Origin: Stachybotrys elegans
Taxonomy: Eukaryota; Ascomycota; Sordariomycetes; Hypocreales; Stachybotryaceae
Direction: 5' to 3'
DNA length: 64,000 bases
NCBI GenBank assembly: GCA_020746835.1
Contig: JAGPNK010000026.1
Span: 1 to 64,000, forward strand
Numbering within the stretch: position 1 is the stretch's first letter; every line of letters starts with the position of its first letter. The notes beneath the pieces are model-generated. The model was not told the origin of the DNA, ran no database searches, and worked only from the letters and a program-made list of their open reading frames with translations. Below are positions 45,456 to 57,343 of the stretch, piece by piece. A program made the position numbers and the translations under genes.

Positions 45456-47147
45456 TTACAACGTCCTCCAGTCGAATGCCTCGCTCCACGCATAGGCGAC
45501 TCGGTATACATCTTGCTCGTGCCACCACTTCCCGATGACTTGCATACTGACTGGGAGCTTTGTACCAGAGTTCGCCAATGGCCCTTCTTGAATTGGTAGC
45601 ATCCCAATAGGCATAGCCAGCACTGGGTGACCGGACTGGTCAAACGGAGCGGTATTGGCAGTGAGACCGACCTGCTTGGAAATCTTCTCTAGCCCAGTGG
45701 CCTCGTACGGCGTTAGGGAGTTTGCAATGTATGGAAGGTTGGGCGTAATTAATACGTCGTACTTGTCCAGAGCGGCGTCATAGTCGTCTCTTAATTTCCG
45801 ACTGAGGTTCGTCGCCTTACCGAGAAGGCCTTGCAAATGCTTCTCGGCATACAGCCCGTTCAAATAGATGTTTCGAGACGAGACGTATGCATTATCCCAC
45901 TGATCTTGGGTGAGATGGTCAAATTTGGCCGCCAGCCCCGTCATGATATGGCCCCGTCGCCCAAATGTGCGATTTCTCTTTGCATGGAAGCCCCCTGTTT
46001 TGCTGATTGCTGTCCATACGGCAGCTCCCTGCGAGTGAAATGGGACAGAGACTTGTTCGACAACTGCTCCAAGGGACCGGAATCCCTCCAATGCCGATTC
46101 CACGCAGGCCCTCACCCTCGGCTCGACTGAAGGCTGACGCATAGCCTCGACAATGACGCCAATCCGAACCCCGGAAAGATCGCGTGGGTTCTCTATAGCC
46201 ATGAGACTATCGTAATACTTCGGAACACGCTCGGGGCTAGGCGCGGCGAATGATCGATCGTCAATATTGTCGTTCCCGGCCACCACTTGGAGCATGAGCG
46301 CATTGTCCAACAGCGTCTTGGTCATGGGGCCGAGGTGATCGTTAGTCGGCTCGTTTGAGCCGCATCCAGTGTAAGGAATCAAGCCGAATGTAGGTTTGAG
46401 CCCATATAGGCCGCACCAGCCAGCCGGCACTCGGACCGACCCGCCTTGATCTGCACCCATGGCCATGTCGACGTCCCCATTGGCAACTAATGCCGCCGAA
46501 CCGCTTGAGCTGCCTCCGCTGCTATAACCCATAGCCAGGGGGTTGTGGACATGCCCGGTGGCTGCGGAGCTGCTTGTAGCAGAGTGACACATATTCTCGC
46601 ATACAGACTTGCCTTTGATGATGGCGCCGGCTTCGAGCAGTCGCGTCACGCATGTAGCGTCCATGTCCTAACTCTATCAGCCCTATTCTACCAAACAAGG
46701 GGGCGTCTTACTGGAGTGAAATCTTTGATAAAGTCAGTTCCCAGCAGCATTGGGACATCTTTGACAGCAATGTTGTCTTTGAGAGCAATTGTCTTCCCAG
46801 CAAGAAGACCACCGCTGTTGTGATTGTCTTGTATGTGACATCGCCATGCCCAAGCCCCCAAAGGATTGTCCTTCTTCTCTGGGAAATGTACATTGCTGCG
46901 GGGAAACCGCTCGACGTCGGTCACGGGCACATAATCTGGAGTCATTAGTCAAGGCTGGTGAAGAGTTGAGGGACATACCGGGAAGACTCAGTAGCTGCGA
47001 GACAGAGTCGTGGAAAATACCCAAGAGTCGTACATAATCCTCCTTCTCCTCACTTTTGATCTTGACACCCAGCGCATCGCATAGCTCATCCACGGTCTCG
47101 GTTGTCACAGGATTATCCTGCTTCACATCAAGCGAAAAGACCGACAT
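45456..47147 (-). CDS. amidase (amidase-signature family)
   Basis: Three exons in transcription order: 47147-46979, 46935-46712 and 46667-45456, giving 534 residues. The Ser-cisSer-Lys triad is visible: Lys in TIALKDNIAVKDVP, the GSS region in GYSSGGSSSGSAALVA, and GADQGGSVRVPAGWCG for the nucleophile region. It hydrolyses a carboxamide to acid and ammonia, probably in the cytosol. The gene is tail to tail with the MFS permease and head to head with the PuuE-like gene, 305 bp apart, which suggests shared nitrogen control. The true substrate is unknown. Confidence 0.93.
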
Positions 47148-47452
47148 CTTGATTCAAGAGTAATCACTGGGAGACAAACTGGCAAAAGCCGAACAACCAG
47201 TCACATCCAAACCTAACATCTGGGATCGGAGGCAAGTCGGTGCTTGTTATCCGATAAGCTGGGAATGTATCGGACCAGACTGCCCCGATGTTGTCTTACC
47301 ATCCATTCATGCCGATACCGATGACATCCGCTCCATCCTTATCTTGGTGGTCCTGTCCCCGCCTCTATCGATACAATTAAATGCCATCCCATTAGTACCA
47401 CTCTCGTTTACTTTCACAATCATCGCTTATCATAGACTACCTCTACCTCAAT
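47148..47452. promoter_or_regulatory. divergent promoter with GATA sites
   Basis: Within 305 bp between the two start codons I see GATAAG at 47253-47258 and CTTATC at 47338-47343 and 47426-47431, plus a TTATC at 47247-47251. HGATAR sites are bound by AreA/Nit2-type GATA factors that turn on nitrogen genes when good nitrogen sources are lacking. This fits the amidase and PuuE-like genes on both sides. Confidence 0.6.
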
Positions 47453-48542
47453 ATGGTTCACATTGAAGAAGGCTTCCAGGCTCCAAGGGACTTTGAAGGT
47501 ATCTGAACGCGCATCCGAAAAAGGCAATGCTGACATTGAGTAGGCTTTGGCGAAGAAGGCTTCAACCCCCAATGGCCAAATGGAGCTCGAATCGCCATCT
47601 CATTTGTTCTCAATTATGAGTAAGAGGCGTCTCATACTTTTAAACAGAGCTGACCCGATGCATAGGGAAGGCGGCGAGCGCAACGTTCTGGATGGTGACC
47701 CGCATTCAGAACCCTATCTCTGGGAAAAGGGTGCATCCGGCGGACACAAGGAAGGGGCTCGATATCTCAATGCCGAGCACGACTATGAGTATGGAAGTCG
47801 CGTGGCTTCGTGGAGAATTATTCGTCTCTTTAAAGAGTTTGGGTGGAACTTTACTACCTATGCCGTCGGTTGGGCCCTGAAGAGAAACCCCAAGTTTGCG
47901 AAAGCCCTGGTCAGAGATGGACACGAGATTGCTATCCATGGGCTTCGATGGCTCGACATCTGGGACTACACCATGGAAGAGGAGAAAAAGTACATCAAGG
48001 AGAACATCCTCATGTGCCAAGAAGCTTCGGGAGAAATGCCCGTGGGTGCATACTACGGGCGGGGAACTCCAAACACGCCTCTTCTGTTCCCAATAGTCTG
48101 GAAGGAATTGGGAGCCGAGTTTCTGTGGTCATCGGAGTGCTACAACGATGATGTGCCATACTGGCAGGACGTCCCATGGGAAGCAGACCTCCCTGAGTCG
48201 GAGAGAGAAGGGATTCTGCTCATCCCCTATAACTACGACTGCAACGATGGAAAGTTCCACATGTCACCGGGCTTCGGGAGCTCGGTGGGAGAGTCTTACG
48301 AGCAGTATCTGAAGAATACCTTTGATTGTCTTTACAGAGAAGGTGGCAAGATGATGAACATCCCCCTTCACACCCGCATCATTGGAAAACCAGGCAGGTC
48401 AGAGGCTCTGAGAAAATTCATGCTCTATGTCAAGGAGAAGCCGGGGGTTTGGGTCACCACCAGAAGGGACATTGCAAAGCATATGAGGGACAAGTTCCCT
48501 TACAAGCCAAATGGAGCATGGTTGGGGGACAGTGAGGCTTAG
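47453..48542 (+). CDS. PuuE-like polysaccharide deacetylase-fold hydrolase (allantoinase type)
   Basis: Three exons, 47453-47498, 47544-47619 and 47666-48542, give 332 residues. The N-terminus (FNPQWPNGARIAISFVLNYEEGGE across the second intron) and EYGSRVASWRIIRLF match the PuuE branch of the NodB-type deacetylases, as does GHEIAIHGLRWLD with its metal-side His. Known PuuE proteins open allantoin to allantoate without needing the usual metal. The neighbouring Dal5-type permease and amidase support a ureide or related nitrogen-salvage role; a chitin-type substrate is the less likely alternative. Confidence 0.85.
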
Positions 48543-48980
48543 CGTTGGGGCTCCCTTAACACCTAACAAATGAACTCTTGATGGATCTAATTAAAAATCG
48601 CCACCTGTTGGCCGCTTCATCTTTTCTAGTGACCAGCATGCTGTGCAAGGCAGAATTCTATTGCGACAGATGGATGAATAAATCACATTTGAGGGCAGCT
48701 ACAATACCAGCGAGAGACTCGTCTATACCTTGAGCTATCATGCTGGGGTGGATTAAGGTCCACTAACCATCGGCTTCGAAGATGCCGACAGCTCCATCTT
48801 CCCATTTCCTCCAGACATCTTATCTTTATCCCATGCTTATCATGATAGAAGTATGAATGCCGATCAACGCATCGTGGCATCAGATGCTAAGTGGGAGGAC
48901 TTAGGCACTCTGAGTTTCACTTGCACGTCTCAAACTTGATATAAGAGCAAAGGTCTTTTATAAATTACTTTATGTCTTGT
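48543..48980. other. intergenic between converging genes
   Basis: No gene is seen; the 3' flanks of the PuuE-like gene and the first P450 gene meet here. Confidence 0.45.
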
Positions 48981-50793
48981 CTATTCGCCAATGTTGATTG
49001 CTCTCATGCGCACGGGTACCGGGTTCTTTGGATGCTCAGTCCCCAAGCCGTAATTCGAAGTGCTCATCTCTATGTGATCGACCAATACCTCTAGATCAAA
49101 CTCCTGCGTAAAAAGGGAGCTGGCAAACGTGATGACATTCCTGGCAATGAATCGGCCTGGGCACAGCATATGCCCACCTTTGCCTTGTTAGAGAAGTCGT
49201 GCCATAGGAAGAGCGTACTTACCGCCAAATGGGAACCAAGACTCCTGTAGGCCATCAACAGAAAAATAAGGACTCGACTCGAGGTCCTTTTGGGATTGCG
49301 GAATGCCGGCGTATGGTTGTCTCGTTGGCCCGCTTTGGGCGTTGGCTGGGTCTATCAAGAATCGGTCCGCCCAGAACGCAGATACAGGCTTGGTGCCAGC
49401 CTGGTCATTCCAGAATTCGCTGTTAAAGTGTGAGATGCCCGAGTTGAGAAACCCAATGCCTCCCTTTGGAAGCAAGTATTGCCCTAGGTGGACGTCGTTG
49501 TGCGGAGCGCTTATCACTGTAAATGTCTTGACATGTAGCCTCAGGGTTTCGGCAAAAATGGACGACAGTAGGTGTGATTTTGAAAACTCGCGGATAGGGA
49601 CGTCGCCCAGAGGCTTGCTTTGGGAGATTGACTCGGTCTCCTTCTGAACACGACGGGCAAGCTGCCGGTCTTCCCCAAGGTGTATCAAGGCCATAGTCGT
49701 TGCCGCGACTATGTTCATCGTCGACCTGCAACTTTGTCAGCTCTACTCTCATACTCGTTGAGAAGCGCTTACGCCCAAACAGCGCCAACGTCGACAGAAG
49801 CAACCGCTTCTTCGTCTTGGATTTCTTGAATCGTCTCCTGGCGATATTTTATCCAGGCTGATCCCTCGAATGCTGCCTCATAAGCGGAAGAGTCGGTCTG
49901 TTCCTGGAGCTGGCTTGCATGCGCATACCAGTTCTTGAAATGCTGCTGCATGCGGCGCCTGACACGGTACGCCCCCGGTATGAAGATTGATGGTATACCT
50001 CTGCCGAGCCAAGGGAGCATGCGATCCAACTCGTATAGATCAGCCATAAACGTCGGGTTTATGTCTGCTAACGCTGGACCAAAGATGGCGTCGACCAAGG
50101 AGCGCCCGACCACCTCGTGAACCATTCTTCTAAAGTCCTTGGCCAGCATCGCCTCTCCTCCTGCGTCTTTTAGTTCACGAACACGTCGTATCAAGTTTCT
50201 CTGGAACTTGTCCAACGTGGGAGCCAGACTAGGACCAGTAAGGCACTTGACTACCCCCCTAGAGAGGATGTACTGAGCTCTGTCGTGTGGCTGCACATGG
50301 CTCTGGGGGTGAGGTTTGAAGTACGGCCCAGAGTCATCCGCCGCGAGCAGAGAAAGCCACTTTGCGGGCAGACCAAACATGTATTTGCAGGCGTAGACAT
50401 ACATTACGTTGGAGCTCATCAGGGACGAGCTATCCCAGATGGCTCTAATTGTCTCTCTGTCCTGGAAGAGGAGGATATTCCACCATGGAAGCAACGGAAC
50501 TCTGGTGGACGCGAGACGCCGTCCTCGATATCTGCAGCTGTTAGTCAAAGCCACAAAACGCGGTAGTATACATACGCAGCACGCTCTACAAACCCTGGTA
50601 GATCCCAGGCCAACGCAAAGATTGTGCCAAAAAATGGAACAAGGGTGGGATAATTTGGGGGCAGTTTGGCAGCGTCATGTTGTTTGCTACTCCTGCGATA
50701 CTTGGCCAAGTCCCAAAGGTACTGGGCAACAAGGCCGAATGCGACGATGAACAGAACTGTGCCAGGCCCAGTGGAAAAGTGCAAATCGGCCAT
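48981..50793 (-). CDS. cytochrome P450 monooxygenase A
   Basis: Four exons in transcription order: 50793-50576, 50531-49773, 49725-49223 and 49177-48981, giving 558 residues. The N-terminal anchor is GTVLFIVAFGLVAQYLWDL. The K-helix ExxR is in FAETLRLHV, and the heme loop FPFGGGHMLCPGRF is split by the last intron, which restores it exactly. It is an ER-bound oxygenase of the type found in secondary-metabolite clusters; the family (CYP) number and substrate cannot be told. It is transcribed in the same direction as the second P450, 0.9 kb away. Confidence 0.93.
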
Positions 50794-51671
50794 GATACAG
50801 GAGCTAGTGGTGCAGATACAACACTACGGATAATGTGCACTTTGGATGCAGGCCTAGCTACATGTTAATTAAGTTAATTTCCACCTGCCATGTCGCCTCC
50901 CTGGTCATCCGTTGCTGTCCATTTGGATTGGTAAACTTATGCCCAGACAGGGATACATCTGAGCCTGGGAAACTCTCCGCACAGGGCAAGGCCCAGAATC
51001 GTGAAATTCCCAGTGGCGTGCTCTGCAGGGACGGAGTCAAGCTCCTTGGGCGCGGAGAGCATGCTAAATCTGGAAAGCCTGGAAACCTTTCCCTACCAAG
51101 GCAATGACTAACTCTGCAGCTCAGCAGCCACTTCCGAATCTGCCCTAAGGAGGTGGAGAAGGAGTTAGCACGATAATGCGCGCGTAATATGGCGATGTAA
51201 CCGTAGGGTTGCATTGGCCAAATGATAGGCTGCCTAGATGGGTCGCTGCAGGTATATGATTGTCATTCATCCGCTCTTGTGGCATAGCGTGGTTGACCAT
51301 GACGTGGGATTTCCTGTCTGTGTGCCCCAATGGGATACATGCCAGCGACGTTGAGCAGGCCCCCTCTGGCGCTAAAGATGATACCAAATCAACAGATGAC
51401 ACTTGGCAAGAAAATACACTAGGTTGAGAAGGCCTTGTGGTTGCGGTGATGGTGATATGAAGTTTTCCCCGCCATATACCGCCATGATACCAGGACGATT
51501 TACGTCTTATTGGATGGATGTATTGGAAGCTATTCTAAGACTTACACCACCAGTCGCCTTGGCGGCCGCCACGGCCCCTCAGATCGGCAATAATACCCAT
51601 AGATATTAGCGGGATGGATGACAGTGGCCGATACACGTAAGCCCTACCCGCCACTCTTATCATCTAGTCGG
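50794..51671. other. spacer between two P450 genes with a DMATS-leader-like stretch
   Basis: No intact gene is seen. On the minus strand about 51180-51400 resembles the 5' region of the DMATS gene at 9 kb: a 34-bp piece near 51312-51345 differs at about three positions from 8977-9010, and the following short frame begins MPQER where the DMATS frame has MPPER. The rest is probably the promoter of P450 A and the 3' flank of P450 B. Confidence 0.5.
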
Positions 51672-53327
51672 TCAGAGCTGAGCGTCTTTTTCATCAGTAC
51701 CCATGTCCTCTGCTGAAAGCGGCATCGCGGCATTAGATCCTGTAAGCACCACCTTCCAGGCCTTGGTGCTGCGGGAGCGTATCTCAATCTCAACGTCAGT
51801 ATCGGGCTGGTTGATGGTAAACCCCTGGCTGGTATTCTCCGTGGTGGGGAGCACCCATTCTCCCTTTGTGGGTTGAATGTCGAAGCGCAGCATCGCCAGG
51901 GCAGCAAATGCCAGGACGTCTGTTGTGGCGAAATGGCGGCCTGGGCAAAGGTCCAGTCCTCCGCCAAAGGCTCTGAATGCCATGGCGCGCTTCCTGTCTC
52001 GCCGGGCGCCCAGCGCCACGAAGCGCTTGTGGTTGAAGGAACCAGCGTCGTCGCCCCATGTAGAGGTGAGGTTGTGTTGGACCGATGCAGGAATGAGAAG
52101 CATGCTTCCCTTCTTGAGGAGATAGCGGCCGTCCAAGAGATGGTCTTGCAGTACCTGCCTTGTGGCCACACCAGAGGTGTGGAATCGCAGGACTTCCTGA
52201 AACGTAGACAGCATGATGGGACATTGGTGCTTGATGATTTCCAGGTCCACGGTGGAGACGCCGTTGTCCTCCTTTGTTGCTTTCGCAAGCTCTGCGCGAC
52301 AGTCGCTGAGAATGGCTGGGTCAGAGAATGCGTGATAGATGAACCAAGTAGCGGTTGGCACGGTGTTTATCAGCAGCGCAAGCGAGGTGACGACCTCGAT
52401 TCGTGCTCTGTCGTTAGCCGGGATTCCTTGCTGGCAAAAGAGCTCATAGCGCTCTCTGATAAAGGCAGATGCCTCTGGGTGCAGATGGCACTTGTCATCA
52501 AAATACTTCTCAAACACCTTGACCAGCGACTCGCGAGCCTCGAGGTATTTTGCAGCCGTGACGCCCGGGAGGACATTGATCATGAGCGGGAGCAGGCCAG
52601 GCTTGAAGCGACTTGTCAAAGTTAATAAAGTGTGCATCCAAAAGATTAGAGGAGATATCTTACTGCCATGTCTCAACGACCTCTGGGTCGCGGAAAGGAT
52701 TGCCGGGGCCGTAGACTGCGTCGGTGATGGCCATCATGATGACACGGTAAACCCACTGGTTCATGCTTGTTCTGACGGGAGCTTCAGAGCTGCTTTCCTT
52801 GTCCATCATGGAGCCGATTGTCCGCATGGCCCCGATGTTGAGCGCGTCCAAGTTTGAACCAGGAGTGAGGGAGACGTGGTTGGCCCGGTGCACACCCATG
52901 AGGAAGCCATCCGGGCCGGTCGTGTCTCGACTGATGATTTCGATGCTGGTTTTGCTTGCGCCCATGAGGTTTGCAGCCACCCTGACCAGAATCGGGGCGA
53001 ATGAGATGCTGTGAACCTGGCGCTGCACCACCGGGATGAGCGACGTAGAATTGACAATGTAGATTCTCGTCCATGGCATCCGGATGGTGTAGATGGGGAG
53101 ATCACTAGACAATGGTGAGCCTCAGCTCATTGCCGGTGAGACGTGACTTACGCTTGGAGGATGAAGTAGTTGATGCCCTTGCGGGCCATGTTCACAATGG
53201 GGCTTATGAAGGGGATGGACGCATCCAGCGTCGGCGGTTCTTGGCCATTCTGGGTGAAGACGAGGATTGCTCGGGACAGGGCATACAGAGCAAGGCCGAT
53301 GCCCCCAATCCAGACGGCGGAAGTCAT
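51672..53327 (-). CDS. cytochrome P450 monooxygenase B
   Basis: Three exons in transcription order: 53327-53152, 53104-52664 and 52611-51672, giving 518 residues. The N-terminal anchor is VWIGGIGLALYALSRAILVF. The K-helix ExxR is in FQEVLRFHTS; the heme loop is FRAFGGGLDLCPGRHFA. The piece YTIRMPWTRIYIVNS and the F-G region (LLPLMINVLPG) are like other fungal cluster P450s of the CYP7/CYP8-like sort. All splice joins keep the frame. It is probably an ER-bound tailoring oxidase acting with its neighbours; the substrate is unknown. Confidence 0.93.
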
Positions 53328-53866
53328 CTTGCTTTGATCGGTAAGGTGCCGTGTAGGAATATCTTGGTGGTGTATGAAACATGTGAAGAGGGCAGAACGG
53401 CCAAATACATCTAGCCCATTTCTTGCCCATCCTTCACACAACCATTGTCAGGGTCCACCGTTCACTGCAGTCTGCTATAACCCCAGTAGGCGACCCCGGC
53501 CAAGCCCAAGAGGGGGGGGGGGGGCGACTTGGGTTGCATCAGCCTTCTGCAACTGGACATGCAGTGCAGGCTGCAGGCTGCAGACTGCGCCCAGGCTTTG
53601 GCCGATTGCCATTTGGGCTGAAAAGCAGTCATACGGTGCTCCACGATCCCACCCTCCCGCGAGCCATGGCACCGGAGCCCTGCACTTTTGGTGATGGCCC
53701 CTTCTGGCAATAGTTCCATGTGCTGACGCTGGGGAGCAATCCTTCGATCCCCCGCACAAACAAGTATCTGGTTGCCGCCTCCTCGAGGGGCCTCTGATCT
53801 TGGCTTCTTCCCCGCGACAACCAACCTGGCGACGCCCCGAGTTCACGCTGCTTCACGATAACCACG
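53328..53866. promoter_or_regulatory. divergent promoter between P450 B and the Pth11-like gene
   Basis: The start codons are 539 bp apart. A run of 13 G (53512-53524) interrupts the region and may be miscounted in sequencing. No other gene is seen. Confidence 0.5.
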
Positions 53867-55354
53867 ATGAGTTCCGCAGTCCCATCGTTCGACCCGAACA
53901 CGACGCCTCTGCAGAGGCCGCCTCCGGGGGAGACGGTCAACTTTGTGGACCCTCCGTCCATGGCCTGGGCGTTGCGCCTGTCCATCTACCTGACCTTTCC
54001 TTTGATGCTGATGAGCATCGCTCTCCGGCTTTTCGTGAGGGTTCGAAATAAGCAGGTTGGATGGGATGACTGTAAGTTTTGTCTGTGGACATCTCTGCCA
54101 CGGGTAGACTAACAGTAGACAGACATTCTCACAGCTGCTGCCGTGCGTGTTTTTCGACCCCGATGAGACGCCGCCGTGTGGCTAACGAGCAGACTAGGCT
54201 TGCGCCATCGCATTCAACGCTCTGCAGTTGACGATTGGTTAGTTGTTCCTGACTGATGCGAAGACGGTGTCTAACAAGAACCAGCCTTGGACGACATGAA
54301 CGGACGACACGCGTGGCACATACCCTACTCCGCCCTCAGTGTCTACTTCTACAGGGTGAGGCTACTACCGCTATAGAAGTATCTGCCGCCGTACTGACAT
54401 GTCCAGACATTCCTCGCCTCGAGCTGCATCTACAGCGTCACCGCCGCCTTCGCCAAGCTCTCGCTGCTCTCTCTGTACCTGCGACTCTTCAAGCCCTCGC
54501 GCCTCGCCAGGATAGCAATATGGGTGGGGATTGCCGTGACGATTCTGTTCTACACCATCGTGACGATTACTACAATTGCCTATGTGCACCCGCGCCCGGG
54601 CGATGGAGGCTGGGGATCGCTCAAGAACAATCTCAGAATGATGAAGCCGGCCCCCCGCCTAGTCGCCACGCAAGGCCTGGGCGGAACGCTGACGGATTTC
54701 TACGTGCTACTGATCCCAATCTACCTCGTGTGGGGGATCCAGATGCCTGTCAGAAAGAAGGTTGGAGTCTGTGCTCTCTTCCTAACTGGACTCTTGTAAG
54801 AAGTCAAATTCGCCCGTTTTCCAGGCCAAGCTGACGGTTCTAGGTCATGCGCTTGCTCCATTGCGGGCACGGTTCTTCGCTTCCAGTATCTCTTCTCGAC
54901 TATGCCAGACAACAGATGGAATGGCATGCGATTCTCGGCGCTGGCGTAAGATGGCACGGCACCCATGCAATTGCGGGCGAGTGGCTAACAAAAAAAATAC
55001 AGGGTTGTTGAGCTCAACATTGGCCAACTGTGCGCCTGCATCCCGGTCGCATTCGTTCTATTCAAGAGCCTCTACTTGCGCATCGAGACGAGCCTCTCAC
55101 ACCTGAGAAACTACATTCTCTCGACCCGGGGCAGAGGTTCCACCGAAGCCAAGGCGGGCAGCAGTACGCAAGTCTCGTCGGCTCGCGAGCTGCCATCCGA
55201 CATTCCACGAGCAGTCATGACGGGGATTCACTCCTTCATCCGGGCGGGCGGGAGCCATCCAAAGGGGTCTGCCAAGAACAAGGCCGAGGTGTCGGCGTCG
55301 GATTCCTACACCGAACTCCATTCCATCGACTACGAGGGGTACGGAAGAGTGTAG
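53867..55354 (+). CDS. Pth11-like / rhodopsin-domain integral membrane protein
   Basis: Seven exons: 53867-54071, 54123-54142 (20 nt), 54198-54237, 54285-54355, 54407-54795, 54844-54945 and 55003-55354, giving 392 residues with about seven membrane segments. Joining them gives QVGWDDYILTAAA, then GRHAWHIPY, KLSLLSLYLRLF and TDFYVLLIPIYLVWGIQMP, all typical of the family; the tail is hydrophilic and Ser-rich. These proteins are thought to sense signals at the plasma membrane or serve clusters. It is intact, unlike the relative at 14.4 kb, with which it shares the 20-nt second exon. It is flanked by P450 B and a methyltransferase. Confidence 0.88.
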
Positions 55355-56158
55355 GCGCATGCGTCAGATCAGCCCACTGTAGTGCCATGACGCAATGTAC
55401 ACGAAGGACATGTCAGGGATAGAGGCGTCAATAGGCATCTTGAATTGCAGCAATGATTACACTCATGAACTCGCCATGTCAGCATCTGACGGGCCCCCTC
55501 TTGGTGCAGGAACACGGCCAGTGGGAAGACGAATGTGATTGGCAAAATTGCCATGCAGTCAGCTGGTGGGACAGATGCTTGCTGACCAGGTGGGTGGCAA
55601 TTGTCAGCGGCATTTTAAGCCGACCTATTGCTTGTCTGAGACGACGGAACCGCACCATCCACCCAGAGTTCTGACGAGCGACTGGTAAGGTCCCGTCTGA
55701 CCACCCTCCGAGAATACGACCGACGGCCACCACAGAGGGAGCTAGGAGGCCCGGGGCGGGTGCGCTAGGTCATGGTTAGCTGCAGACAAGGGCCAAGAAT
55801 AGCATCCCTTGCATCATATGGCGGAGAACTACGGGTACTGTAGACGCCCGCCCATCAGCTTCCCCCCGCTTCATCTTGGTCGTGGACTGTAAGCCCGTGG
55901 CGAAGTGCAGGGCATCATGATCGGGTCGAGCCCACTCTCGACTTTATCCGTGCCAGGCACCTACAGGATGTAGGGCGGCAAGAACCTATACCGGCAGATG
56001 CACAGGGCGGATTGCGATCCCACGTCTCCTACAAGGCTGATGGCTTGGGCCAACAAAGCAATCAATCAATCGTATTAATCCACTGACGCGCATGTCCTCA
56101 CATACCTAGCCTCACCTACACATACATACATCGTCACGTCATTCCACTGCTGCGTACC
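55355..56158. other. intergenic, 0.8 kb
   Basis: No gene is seen; this is probably the promoter of the methyltransferase gene in its second half. Confidence 0.45.
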
Positions 56159-57067
56159 ATGTCGTCCTCAGATCAATCCGGGATTCGCTACTACGAGTCC
56201 TCGACGTACTGGCTTGCACCGGCTAGAAACTTCAGGTCATCTGCCCGCCTGCATCTCCAACACCTCTTGTGCCAGAATACCCTCGGCTACCTCCTTGAGC
56301 CTCACATCGAGAAAGATGTCTCAGGATCAACCCAATTAGCCGTTGCCGACCTTGGCTGTGGCAATGGCATCTGGCTCCTTCAACTACATGACGAGCTGGC
56401 TAAGAGAGGCGTGACGGCTACAGTCAGTGGCTACGACATCAATCCCATCAATTTCCCGGCCTCAGCCTGGCTGCCTTCTACGATCCAGCTCCACCAACTC
56501 GACATTCTTTCGCAATCGCTGCCGGACGACGTGCTGGGCACCTTTGACGTGGTCCATGTGCGGGCGTTTGTGAGCATCATTGTCAACTCCAACACCACGC
56601 CTCTGCTGAAAGCAGTGCTCTCGCTGCTGAAGCCGGGAGGCTGGCTGCAGTGGGAGGAGGTGAGGGCCGAAAGGTTCATCGTGCAGTCCCCGTCGCCAGA
56701 GGTCTCCAGCACATCCTGCGATACCATCGTAGCCATGCTCAAGGCCGCCGCAGACGCGCAGGGGCTCAGCTACGAGTTTGTCGGGTGCATGGATCGGCAT
56801 TTGGCCGACCATGGCTTTGACAATGTCCATGTCACGACGACCAAGAAGCGTCAGCAGGACTACAAGGGCTGGACGGAAGACTACCTCATGGTGTTTGAAG
56901 GGCTGGCCGACCACTTCCCAACCAAGGAGCAAGCACCGCAGGCACCGATGACCAAGGAGTCGTGGGCCCAGCTCTTCCAGCAGGCAGTCTACGAGACGGA
57001 GAAGGGTGTCGCGATTCACCAGGAGGAAATTGTCACGGCGGTCGGCCGCAAGCCTCTAAATGGTTGA
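56159..57067 (+). CDS. SAM-dependent methyltransferase
   Basis: A single exon of 302 residues. Motif I is VADLGCGNGIWLLQL (residues about 63-77), the acidic residue after strand 2 is in SGYDINPINFP, and later motifs are FDVVHVRAF and LLKPGGWLQWEEV. The class I Rossmann-type fold is clear; the layout resembles UMTA/LaeA-type fungal methyltransferases. It may methylate a small molecule of the local pathway. The substrate and whether O- or N-methylation occurs cannot be told. Confidence 0.9.
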   Translation: MSSSDQSGIRYYESSTYWLAPARNFRSSARLHLQHLLCQNTLGYLLEPHIEKDVSGSTQLAVADLGCGNGIWLLQLHDELAKRGVTATVSGYDINPINFPASAWLPSTIQLHQLDILSQSLPDDVLGTFDVVHVRAFVSIIVNSNTTPLLKAVLSLLKPGGWLQWEEVRAERFIVQSPSPEVSSTSCDTIVAMLKAAADAQGLSYEFVGCMDRHLADHGFDNVHVTTTKKRQQDYKGWTEDYLMVFEGLADHFPTKEQAPQAPMTKESWAQLFQQAVYETEKGVAIHQEEIVTAVGRKPLNG

Positions 57068-57343
57068 ATAGTAGTTTCCATTGACGATTATATTTAGGTG
57101 GCAATGAGTCACATTGAGCCACATCCGCCCTATAACGACTAGACAGGTAGCATAGCACTAGCCCTCGGCAGATGGCCAAGGTCCGTCCCGTCTGACGCCG
57201 CAACTATGCATAAGGAGATCTGAAGCCACGCAACCATCTTGTCCACCAAAATATTATTAAGCAGCCACTACATACATAAATATACTGTAAATATCCCATC
57301 CAGCGGGACCTCTTCTTCTTGTCCCCATTGCGTACCGCCCACC

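Noticed and set aside
53512..53524. Run of 13 G as a functional element
   Set aside because: It lies in a non-coding promoter region and is as likely a homopolymer length error; nothing else supports a role.
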